Shown here piece by piece: positions 25,612 through 37,700 of a DNA stretch of 61,183 bases (positions are counted from its first letter, which is position 1; each line of letters begins with the position of its first letter). This DNA is from Owenia fusiformis (lineage: Eukaryota > Annelida > Polychaeta > Sabellida > Oweniidae): positions 1 to 61,183 of the forward strand of contig CAIIXF020000136.1 of the NCBI GenBank assembly GCA_903813345.2, written 5' to 3'. The position numbers were made by a program, and so were the translations under genes. The notes under the pieces are model-generated. The model worked only from the letters and a program-made list of their open reading frames with translations. It did no database searches and was not told the DNA's origin.

Positions 25612-28066
25612 ATCCTAAGTGTGTCTCGGCCAGAGACGTGTCATCCCGAGATGACACGAGACATCACCACTCTGTTCAACTTGAACTATAACATCATTTA
25701 GACCATTAATTTCAATTTTAGAGAGAAAAATTTATTTCCTAGCGCTCGTCCGAGGAGGGTCTCATCCTAAGTGTGTCTCGGCCGGAGACGTGTCATCCCG
25801 AGATGACACGAGACATCACCACCCTGTTCAACTTGAACTATAACATCATTTTAGACCATTAATTTCAATTTTAGAGAGAAAAATTTATTTCGTAGCGCTC
25901 GTCCGAGGAGGGTCTCATCCTAAGTGTGTCTCGGCCGGAGACGTGTCATCCCGAGATGACACGAGACATCACCACTCTGTTCAACTTGAACTATAACATC
26001 ATTTTAGACCATTAATTTCAATTTTAGAGAGAAAATTTTATTTCGTAGCGCTCGTCCGAGGAGGGTCTCATCCTAAGTGTGTCTCGGCCAGAGACGTGTC
26101 ATCCCGAGATGACACGAGACATCACCACTCTGTTCAACTTGAACTATAACATCATTTTAGACCATTAATTTCAATTTTAGAGAGAAAAATCTATTTCGTA
26201 GCGCTCGTCCGAGGAGGGTCTCATCCTAAGTGTGTCTCGGCCGGAGACGTGTCATCCTGAGATGACACGAGACATCACCACTCTGTTCAACTTGAACTAT
26301 AACATCATTTTAGACCATTAATTTCAATTTTAGAGAGAAAAATTTATTTCGTAGCGCTCGTCCGAGGAGGGTCTCATCCTAAGTGTGTCTCGGCCGGAGA
26401 TGTGTCATCCCGAGATGACACGAGACATCACCACTCTGTTCAACTTGAACTATAACATCATTTTAGACCATTAATTTCAATTTTAGAGAGAAAAATTTAT
26501 TTCGTAGCGCTCGTCCGAGGAGGGTCTCATCCTAAGTGTATCTCGGCCGGAGACGTGTCATCCCGAGATGACACGAGACATCACCACTCTGTTACAACTT
26601 GAACTATAACATCATTTTAGACCATTAATTTCAATTTTAGAGAGAAAAATTTATTTCGTAGCGCTCGTCCGAGGAGGGTCTCATCCTAAGTGTGTCTCGG
26701 CCGGAGAGTGTCATCCCGAGATGACACGAGACATCACCACTCTGTTCAACTTGAACTATAACATCATTTTAGACCATTAATTTCAATTTTAGAGAGAAAA
26801 ATTTATTTCGTAGCGCTCGTCCGAGGAGGGCTCTCATCCTAAGTGTATCTCGGCCGGAGACGTGTCATCCCGAGATGACACGAGACATCACCACTCTGTT
26901 CAACTTGAACTATAACATCATTTTAGACCATTAATTTCAATTTTAGAGAGAAAAATTTATTTCGTAGCGCTCGTCCGAGGAGGCTCTCATGTTAAGTGTG
27001 TCTCGGCCGGAGACGTGTCATCCCGAGATGACACGAGACATCACCACTCTGTTCAACTTGAACTATAACATCATTTTAGACCATTAATTTCAATTTTAGA
27101 GAGAAAAATCTATTTCGTAGCGCTCGTCCGAGGAGGGTCTCATCCTAAGTGTGTCTCGGCCGGAGACGTGTCATCCGAGATGACACGAGACATCACCACT
27201 CTGTTCAACTTGAACTATAACATCATTTTAGACCATTAATTTCAATTTTAGAGAGAAAAATTTATTTCGTAGCGCTCGTCCGAGGAGGGTCTCATCCTAA
27301 GTGTGTCTCGGCCGGAGAGTGTCATCCCGAGATGACACGAGACATCACCACTCTGTTCAACTTGAACTATAACATCATTTTAGACCATTAATTTCAATTT
27401 TAGAGAGAAAATTTATTTCGTAGCGCTCGTCCGAGGAGGCTCTCATCTTAAGTGTATCTCGGCCGGAGACGTGTCATCCCGAGATGACACGAGACATCAC
27501 CACTCTGTTCAACTTGAACTATAACATCATTTTAGACCATTAATTTCAATTTTAGAGAGAAAATTTATTTCGTAGCGCTCGTCCGAGAAGGGTCTCATCC
27601 TAAGTGTGTCTCGGCCGGAGACGTGTCATCCCGAGATGACACGAGACATCACCACTCTGTTCAACTTGAACTATAACATCATTTTAGACCATTAATTTCA
27701 ATTTTAGAGAGAAAAATTTATTTCGTAGCGCTCGTCCGAGGAGGGTCTCATCCTAAGTGTGTCTCGGCCGGAGACGTGTCATCCCGAGATGACATGAGAC
27801 ATCACCACTCTGTTCAACTTGAACTATAACATCATTTTAGACCATTAATTTCAATTTTAGGAGAGAAAAATTTATTTCATAGCGCTCGTCCAAGGAGGGT
27901 CTCATCCTAAGTGTGTCTCGGCCGGAGACGTGTCATCCCGAGATGACACGAGACATCACCACTCTGTTCAACTTGAACTATAACATCATTTTAGACCATT
28001 AATTTCAATTTTAGGAGAAAAATTTATTTCGTAGCGCTCGTCCAAGGAGGGTCTCATCCTAAGTGT
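25612..28066 (-). repeat. CCTAAG subfamily block next to the inversion
   Basis: Fifteen of about 17 monomers read CTCATCCTAAGTG where the rest of the window reads CTCATGTTAAGTG. The positions are near 25,612, 25,765, 25,917, 26,071, 26,222, 26,375, 26,528, 26,682, 26,835, 27,140, 27,293, 27,596, 27,749, 27,902 and 28,056. Exceptions are near 26,988 (GTTAAG) and 27,447 (CTTAAG). The block shows internal block copying: GTGTATCTCGG with a preceding GGAGAGTG recurs about 610 bp apart (four monomers). The mirror variant CTTAGGATG is not present in the '+' array, so the two arms at the inversion are different subfamilies. Confidence 0.9.
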
Positions 28067-28654
28067 GTCTCGGCCGGAGACGTGTCATCCCGAGATGACA
28101 CGAGACATCACCACTCTGTTCAACTTGAACTATAACATCATTTTAGACCATTAATTTCAATTTTAGAGAGAAAAATTTATTTCGTAGCGCTCGTCCGAGG
28201 AGGGTCTCATGTTAAGTGTGTCTCGGCCGGAGACGTGTCATCCCGAGATGACACGAGACATCACCACTCTGTTCAACTTGAACTATAACATCATTTTAGA
28301 CCATTAATTTCAATTTTAGAGAGAAAAATTTATTTCGTAGCGCTCGTCCGAGGAGGGTCTCATGTTAAGTGTGTCTAGGCCGGAGATGTGTCATCCCGAG
28401 ATGACACGAGACATCACCACTCTGTTCAACTTGAACTATAACATCATTTTAGACCATTAATTTCAATTTTAGAGAGAAAAATTTATTTCGTAGCGCTCGT
28501 CCGAGGAGGGTCTCATGTTAAGTGTGTCTCGGCCGGAGACATGTCATCCCGAGATGACACGAGACATCACCACTCTGTTCAACTTGAACTATAACATCAT
28601 TTTAGACCATTAATTTCAATTTTAGAGAGAAAAATTTATTTCGTAGCGCTCGTC

Positions 28655-31600
28655 CGAGGAGGCTCTCATGTTAAGTGTGTCTCGGCCGGAGACGTGTCAT
28701 CCCGAGATGACACGAGACATCACCACTCTGTTCAACTTGAACTATAACATCATTTTAGACCATTAATTTCAATTTTAGAGAGAAAAATTTATTTCGTAGC
28801 GCTCGTCCGAGGAGGCTCTCATGTTAAGTGTGTCTCGGCCGGAGACGTGTCATCCCGAGATGACACGAGACATCACCACTCTGTTCAACTTGAACTATAA
28901 CATCATTTTAGACCATTAATTTCAATTTTAGAGAGAAAAATTTATTCGTAGCGCTCGTCGAGGAGGCTCTCATGTTAAGTGTGTCTCGGCCGGAGACGTG
29001 TCATCCCGAGATGACACGAGACATCACCACTCTGTTCAACTTGAACTATAACATCATTTTAGACCATTAATTTCAATTTTAGAGAGAAAAATTTATTTCG
29101 TAGCGCTCGTCCGAGGAGGCTCTCATGTTAAGTGTGTCTCGGCCGGAGACGTGTCATCCCGAGATAACACGAGACATCACCACTCTGTTTCAACTTGAAC
29201 TATAACATCATTTTAGACCATTAATTTCAATTTTAGAGAGAAAAATTTATTTCGTAGCGCTCGTCCGAGGAGGCTCTCATGTAAGTGTGTCTCGGCCGGA
29301 GACGTGTCATCCCGAGATGACACGAGACATCACCACTCTGTTCAACTTGAACTATAACATCATTTTAGACCATTAATTTCAATTTTAGAGAGAAAAATTT
29401 ATTTCGTAGCGCTCGTCCGAGGAGGCTCTCATGTTAAGTGTGTCTCGGCCGGAGACGTGTCATCCCGAGATGACACGAGACATCACCACTCTGTTCAACT
29501 TGAACTATAACATCATTTAGACCATTAATTTCAATTTTAGAGAGAAAAATTTATTTCGTAGCGCTCGTCCGAGGAGGCTCTCATGTTAAGTGTGTCTTGG
29601 CCGGAGACGTGTCATCCCGAGATGACACGAGACATCACCACTCTGTTCAACTTGAACTATAACATCATTTTAGACCATTAATTTCAATTTTAGAGAGAAA
29701 AATTATTTCGTAGCGCTCGTCCGAGGAGGCTCTCATGTTAAGTGTGTCTCGGCCGGAGACGTGTCATCCGAGATGACACGAGACATCACCACTCTGTTCA
29801 ACTTGAACTATAACATCATTTTAGACCATTAATTTCAATTTTAGAGAGAAAAATTTATTTCGTAGCGCTCGTCGAGGAGGCTCTCATGTTAAGTGTGTCT
29901 CGGCCGGAGACGTGTCATCCCGAGATGACACGAGACATCACCACTCTGTTCAACTTGAACTATAAACATCATTTTAGACCATTAATTTCAATTTTAGAGA
30001 GAAAAATTATTTCGTAGCGCTCGTCCGAGGAGGCTCTCATGTTAAGTGTGTCTCGGCCGGAGACGTGTCATCCCGAGATGACACGAGACATCACCACTCT
30101 GTTCAACTTGAACTATAACATCATTTTAGACCATTAATTTCAATTTTAGAGAGAAAAATTATTTCGTAGCGCTCGTCCGAGGAGGCTCTCATGTTAAGTG
30201 TGTCTCGGCCGGAGACGTGTCATCCCGAGATGACACGAGACATCACCACTCTGTTCAACTTGAACTATAACATCATTTAGACCATTAATTTCAATTTTAG
30301 AGAGAAAAATTTATTTCGTAGCGCTCGTCCGAGGAGGCTCTCATGTTAAGTGTGTCTCGCCGGAGACGTGTCATCCCGAGATGACACGAGACATCACCAC
30401 TCTGTTCAACTTGAACTAAACATCATTTTAGACCATTAATTTCAATTTTAGAGAGAAAAATTTATTTCGTAGCGCTCGTCCGAGGAGGCTCTCATGTTAA
30501 GTGTGTCTCGGCCGGAGACGTGTCATCCCGAGATGACACGAGACATCACCACTCTGTTCAACTTGAACTATAACATCATTTTAGACCATTAATTTCAATT
30601 TAGAGAGAAAAATTTATTTCGTAGCGCTCGTCCGAGGAGGCTCTCATGTTAAGTGTGTCTCGGCCGGGAGACGTGTCATCCCGAGATGACACGAGACATC
30701 ACCACTCTGTTCAACTTGAACTATAACATCATTTTAGACCATTAATTTCAATTTTAGAGAGAAAAATTTATTTCGTAGCGCTCGTCCGAGGAGGGCTTCA
30801 TGTTAAGTGTGTCTCGGCGGAGACGTGTCATCCCGAGATGACACGAGACATCACCACTCTGTTCAACTTGAACTATAACATCATTTTAGACCATTAATTT
30901 CAATTTTAGAGAGAAAAATTATTTCGTAGCGCTCGTCGAGGAGGCTCTCATGTTAAGTGTGTCTCGGCCGGAGACGTGTCATCCGAGATGACACGAGACA
31001 TCACCACTCTGTTCAACTTGAACTATAACATCATTTTAGACCATTAATTTCAATTTTAGAGAGAAAAATTTATTTCGTAGCGCTCGTCCGAGGAGGCTCT
31101 CATGTTAAGTGTGTCTCGGCCGGAGACGTGTCATCCCGAGATGACACGAGACATCACCACTCTGTTCAACTTGAACTATAACATCATTTTAGACCATTAT
31201 TTCAATTTTAGAGAGAAAAATTTATTTCGTAGCGCTCGTCCGAGGAGGCTCTCATGTTAAGTGTGTCTCGGCCGGAGACGTGTCATCCGAGATGACACGA
31301 GACATCACCACTCTGTTCAACTTGAACTATAACATCATTTTAGACCATTAATTTCAATTTTAGAGAGAAAAATTATTTCGTAGCGCTCGTCCGAGGAGGC
31401 TCTCATGTTAAGTGTGTCTCGGCCGGAGACGTGTCATCCCGAGATGACACGAGACATCACCACTCTGTTCAACTTGAACTATAACATCATTTTAGACCAT
31501 TAATTTCAATTTTAGAGAGAAAAATTTATTTCGTAGCGCTCGTCCGAGGAGGCTCTCATGTTAAGTGTGTCTCGGCCGGAGACGTGTCATCCCGAGATGA

Positions 31601-34600
31601 CACGAGACATCACCACTCTGTTCAACTTGAACTATAACATCATTTTAGACCATTAATTTCAATTTTAGAGAGAAAAATTATTTCGTAGCGCTCGTCCGAG
31701 GAGGCTCTCATGTTAAGTGTGTCTCGGCCGGAGACGTGTCATCCCGAGATGACACGAGACATCACCACTCTGTTCAACTTGAACTATAAACATCATTTAG
31801 ACCATTAATTTCAATTTTAGAGAGAAAAATTTATTTCGTAGCGCTCGTCCGAGGAGGTCTCATGTTAAGTGTGTCTCGGCGGAGACGTGTCATCCCGAGA
31901 TGACACGAGACATCACCACTCTGTTCAACTTGAACTATAACATCATTTTAGACCATTAATTTCAATTTTAGAGAGAAAAATTTATTTCGTAGCGCTCGTC
32001 CGAGGAGGCTCTCATGTTAAGTGTGTCTCGGCCGGAGACGTGTCATCCCGAGATGACACGAGACATCACCACTCTGTTCAACTTGAACTATAACATCATT
32101 TTAGACCATTAATTTCAATTTTAGAGAGAAAAATTTATTTCGTAGCGCTCGTCCGAGGAGGCTCTCATGTTAAGTGTGTCTCGGCCGGAGACGTGTCATC
32201 CCGAGATGACACGAGACATCACCACTCTGTTCAACTTGAACTATACATCATTTTAGACCATTAATTTCAATTTTAGAGAGAGAAAAATTTATTTCGTAGC
32301 GCTCGTCCGAGGAGGTCTCATGTTAAGTGTGTCTCGGCCGGAGACGTGTCATCCGAGATGACACGAGACATCACCACTCTGTTCAACTTGAACTATAACA
32401 TCATTTTAGACCATTAATTTCAATTTTAGAGAGAAAAATTATTTCGTAGCGCTCGTCCGAGGAGGCTCTCATGTTAAGTGTGTCTCGGCCGGAGACGTGT
32501 CATCCCGAGATGACACGAGACATCACCACTCTGTTCAACTTGAACTATAACATCATTTTAGACCATTAATTTCAATTTAGAGAGAAAAATTTATTTCGTA
32601 GCGCTCGTCCGAGGAGGCTCTCATGTTAAGTGTGTCTCGGCCGGGACGTGTCATCCCGAGATGACACGAGACATCACCACTCTGTTCAACTTGAACTATA
32701 ACATCATTTTAGACCATTAATTTCAATTTTAGAGAGAAAATTTATTTCGTAGCGCTCGTCCGAGGAGGCTCTCATGTTAAGTGTGTCTCGGCCGGAGACG
32801 TGTCATCCCGAGATGACACGAGACATCACCACTCTGTTCAACTTGAACTATAACATCATTTTAGACCATTAATTTCAATTTTAGAGAGAAAAATTTATTT
32901 CGTAGCGCTCGTCCGAGGAGGCTCTCATGTAAGTGTGTCTCGGCCGGAGACGTGTCATCCCGAGATGACACGAGACATCACACTCTGTTCAACTTGAACT
33001 ATAACATCATTTTAGACCATTAATTTCAATTTAGAGAGAAAAATTTATTTCGTAGCGCTCGTCCGAGGAGGCTCTCATGTTAAGTGTGTCTCGGCCGGAG
33101 ACGTGTCATCCCGAGATGACACGAGACATCACCACTCTGTTCAACTTGAACTATAACATCATTTTAGACCATTAATTTCAATTTTAGAGAGAAAAATTTA
33201 TTTCGTAGCGCTGTCCGAGGAGGGCTCTCATGTTAAGTGTGTCTCGGCCGGAGACGTGTCATCCCGAGATGACACGAGACATCACCACTCTGTTCAACTT
33301 GAACTATAACATCATTTTAGACCATTAATTTCAATTTTAGAGAGAAAAATTTATTTCGTAGCGCTCGTCCGAGGAGGCTTCATGTTAAGTGTGTCTCGGC
33401 CGGAGACGTGTCATCCCGAGATGACACGAGACATCACCACTCTGTTCAACTTGAACTATAACATCATTTTAGACCATTAATTTCAATTTTAGAGAGAAAA
33501 ATTTATTTCGTAGCGCTCGTCCGAGGAGGCTCTCATGTTAAGTGTGTCTCGGCGGAGACGTGTCATCCCGAGATGACACGAGACATCACCACTCTGTTCA
33601 ACTTGAACTATAACATCATTTTAGACCATTAATTTCAATTTTAGAGAGAAAATTTATTTCGTAGCGCTCGTCCGAGGAGGCTCTCATGTTAAGTGTGTCT
33701 CGGCCGGAGACGTGTCATCCCGAGATGACACGAGACATCACCACTCTGTTCAACTTGAACTATAACATCATTTTAGACCATTAATTTCAATTTTAGAGAG
33801 AAAAATTTATTTCGTAGCGCTCGTCCGAGGAGGCTCTCATGTTAAGTGTGTCTCGGCCGGAGACGTGTCATCCGAGATGACACGAGACATCACCACTCTG
33901 TTCAACTTGAACTATAACATCATTTAGACCATTAATTTCAATTTTAGAGAGAAAAATTTATTTCGTAGCGCTCGTCCGAGGAGGCTCTCATGTTAAGTGT
34001 GTCTCGGCCGGAGACGTGTCATCCCGAGATGACACGAGACATCACCACTCTGTTCAACTTGAACTATAACATCATTTTAGACCATTAATTTCAATTTTAG
34101 AGAGAAAAATTTATTTCGTAGCGCTCGTCCGAGGAGGCTCTCATGTTAAGTGTGTCTCGGCCGGAGACGTGTCATCCCGAGATGACACGAGACATCACCA
34201 CTCTGTTCAACTTGAACTATAACATCATTTTAGACCATTAATTTCAATTTTAGAGAGAAAAATTTATTTCGTAGCGCTCGTCCGAGGAGGCTCTCATGTT
34301 AAGTGTGTCTCGGCCGGAGACGTGTCATCCCGAGATGACACGAGACATCACCACTCTGTTCAACTTGAACTATAACATCATTTTAGACCATTAATTTCAA
34401 TTTTAGAGAGAAAAATTTATTTCGTAGCGCTCGTCCGAGGAGGCTCTCATGTTAAGTGTGTCTCGGCCGGAGACGTGTCATCCCGAGATGACACGAGACA
34501 TCACCACTCTGTTCAACTTGAACTATAACATCATTTTAGACCATTAATTTCAATTTAGAGAGAAAATTTATTTCGTAGCGCTCGTCCGAGGAGGCTCATG
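28655..34600 (-). repeat. GGCTCTC subfamily block, rich in single-base deletions
   Basis: About 39 monomers mostly read GAGGAGGCTCTCATG, against GAGGAGGGTCTCATG before and after. The switch is sharp: GGGTCTC is last seen near 28,508 and returns near 34,741. The block also carries many one-base losses (AAAATTATTT, GTCGAGG, CATCCGAG, AATTTAGAG, GGCGGAG). Both signals begin and end at nearly the same places, so this stretch has a separate history, either as an array domain or as a separately assembled molecule. Confidence 0.85.
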
Positions 34601-34739
34601 TTAAGTGTGTCTCGGCGGAGACGTGTCATCCCGAGATGACACGAGACATCACCACTCTGTTCAACTTGAACTATAACATCATTTTAGACCATTAATTTCA
34701 ATTTTAGAGAGAAAAATTTATTTCGTAGCGCTCGTCCGA

Positions 34740-37700
34740 GGAGGGTCTCATGTTAAGTGTGTCTCGGCCGGAGACGTGTCATCCCGAGATGACACGAGAC
34801 ATCACCACTCTGTTCAACTTGAACTATAACATCATTTTAGACCATTAATTTCAATTTTAGAGAGAAAATTTATTTCGTAGCGCTCGTCCGAGGAGGGTCT
34901 CATGTTAAGTGTGTCTCGGCGGAGACGTGTCATCCCGAGATGACACGAGACATCACCACTCTGTTCAACTTGAACTATAACATCATTTTAGACCATTAAT
35001 TTCAATTTTAGAGAGAAAAATTTATTTCGTAGCGCTCGTCCGAGGAGGGTCTCATGTTAAGTGTGTCTCGGCCGGAGACGTGTCATCCCGAGATGACACG
35101 AGACATCACCACTCTGTTCAACTTGAACTATAACATCATTTTAGACCATTAATTTCAATTTTAGAGAGAAAAATTTATTTCGTAGCGCTCGTCCGAGGAG
35201 GGTCTCATGTTAAGTGTGTCTCGGCCGGAGACGTGTCATCCCGAGATGACACGAGACATCACCACTCTGTTCAACTTGAACTATAACATCATTTTAGACC
35301 ATTAATTTCAATTTTAGAGAGAAAAATTTATTTCGTAGCGCTCGTCCGAGGAGGGTCTCATGTTAAGTGTGTCTCGGCCGGAGACGTGTCATCCCGAGAT
35401 GACACGAGACATCACCACTCTGTTCAACTTGAACTATAACATCATTTTAGACCATTAATTTCAATTTTAGAGAGAAAAATTTATTTCGTAGCGCTCGTCC
35501 GAGGAGGGTCTCATGTTAAGTGTGTCTCGGCCGGAGACGTGTCATCCCGAGATGACACGAGACATCACCACTCTGTTCAACTTGAACTATAACATCATTT
35601 TAGACCATTAATTTCAATTTTAGAGAGAAAAATTTATTTCGTAGCGCTCGTCCGAGGAGGGTCTCATGTTAAGTGTGTCTCGGCCGGAGACGTGTCATCC
35701 CGAGATGACACGAGACATCACCACTCTGTTCAACTTGAACTATAACATCATTTTAGACCATTAATTTCAATTTTAGAGAGAAAAATTTATTTCGTAGCGC
35801 TCGTCCGAGGAGGGTCTCATGTTAAGTGTGTCTCGGCGGAGACGTGTCATCCCGAGATGACACGAGACATCACCACTCTGTTCAACTTGAACTATAACAT
35901 CATTTTAGACCATTAATTTCAATTTAGAGAGAAAAATTTATTTCGTAGCGCTCGTCCGAGGAGGGTCTCATGTTAAGTGTGTCTCGGCCGGAGACGTGTC
36001 ATCCCGAGATGACACGAGACATCACCACTCTGTTCAACTTGAACTATAACATCATTTTAGACCATTAATTTCAATTTTAGAGAGAAAAATTATTTCGTAG
36101 CGCTCGTCCGAGGAGGGTCTCATGTTAAGTGTGTCTCGGCCGGAGACGTGTCATCCCGAGATGACACGAGACATCACCACTCTGTTCAACTTGAACTATA
36201 ACATCATTTTAGACCATTAATTTCAATTTTAGAGAGAAAAATTTATTTCGTAGCGCTCGTCCGAGGAGGTCTCATGTTAAGTGTGTCTCGGCCGGAGACG
36301 TGTCATCCCGAGATGACACGAGACATCACCACTCTGTTCAACTTGAACTATAACATCATTTTAGACCATTAATTTCAATTTTAGAGAGAAAAATTTATTT
36401 CGTAGCGCTCGTCCGAGGAGGGTCTCATGTTAAGTGTGTCTCGGCCGGAGACGTGTCATCCCGAGATGACACGAGACATCACCACTCTGTTCAACTTGAA
36501 CTATAACATCATTTTAGACCATTAATTTCAATTTAGAGAGAAAAATTTATTTCGTAGCGCTCGTCCGAGGAGGGTCTCATGTTAAGTGTGTCTCGGCCGG
36601 AGACGTGTCATCCCGAGATGACACGAGACATCACCACTCTGTTCAACTTGAACTATAACATCATTTTAGACCATTAATTTCAATTTTAGAGAGAAAAATT
36701 TATTTCGTAGCGCTCGTCCGAGGAGGGTCTCATGTTAAGTGTGTCTCGGCCGGAGACGTGTCATCCCGAGATGACACGAGACATCACCACTCTGTTCAAC
36801 TTGAACTATAACATCATTTTAGACCATTAATTTCAATTTTAGAGAGAAAAATTTATTTCGTAGCGCTCGTCCGAGGAGGGTCTCATGTTAAGTGTGTCTC
36901 GGCCGGAGACGTGTCATCCCGAGATGACACGAGACATCACCACTCTGTTCAACTTGAACTATAACATCATTTTAGACCATTAATTTCAATTTTAGAGAGA
37001 AAAATTTATTTCGTAGCGCTCGTCCGAGGAGGTCTCATGTTAAGTGTGTCTCGGCCGGAGACGTGTCATCCCGAGATGACACGAGACATCACCACTCTGT
37101 TCAACTTGAACTATAACATCATTTTAGACCATTAATTTCAATTTTAGAGAGAAAAATTTATTTCGTAGCGCTCGTCCGAGGAGGGTCTCATGTTAAGTGT
37201 GTCTCGGCCGGAGACGTGTCATCCCGAGATGACACGAGACATCACCACTCTGTTCAACTTGAACTATAACATCATTTTAGACCATTAATTTCAATTTTAG
37301 AGAGAAAAATTTATTTCGTAGCGCTCGTCCGAGGAGGGTCTCATGTTAAGTGTGTCTCGGCCGGAGACGTGTCATCCCGAGATGACACGAGACATCACCA
37401 CTCTGTTCAACTTGAACTATAACATCATTTTAGACCATTAATTTCAATTTTAGAGAGAAAATTTATTTCGTAGCGCTCGTCCGAGGAGGGTCTCATGTTA
37501 AGTGTGTCTCGGCCGGAGACGTGTCATCCCGAGATGACACGAGACATCACCACTCTGTTCAACTTGAACTATAACATCATTTTAGACCATTAATTTCAAT
37601 TTTAGAGAGAAAAATTTATTTCGTAGCGCTCGTCCGAGGAGGTCTCATGTTAAGTGTGTCTCGGCCGGAGACGTGTCATCCCGAGATGACACGAGACATC

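Noticed and set aside
25868-25910. CENP-B box in the '-' monomer (TTTCGTAGCGCTCGTCC)
   Set aside because: It matches only about 6 of 9 core positions: TTCG and CG agree, but the central A and the last GG do not.
25000-26100. Inversion as a simple foldback-read or missed-adapter artefact
   Set aside because: The arms have different private variants (CCTAAG on one side only). An assembly join of two arrays is not excluded.
25612-28066. Telomere-like repeats from CCTAAG
   Set aside because: CCTAAG occurs once per 153 bp, not in tandem, and is a variant of GTTAAG.
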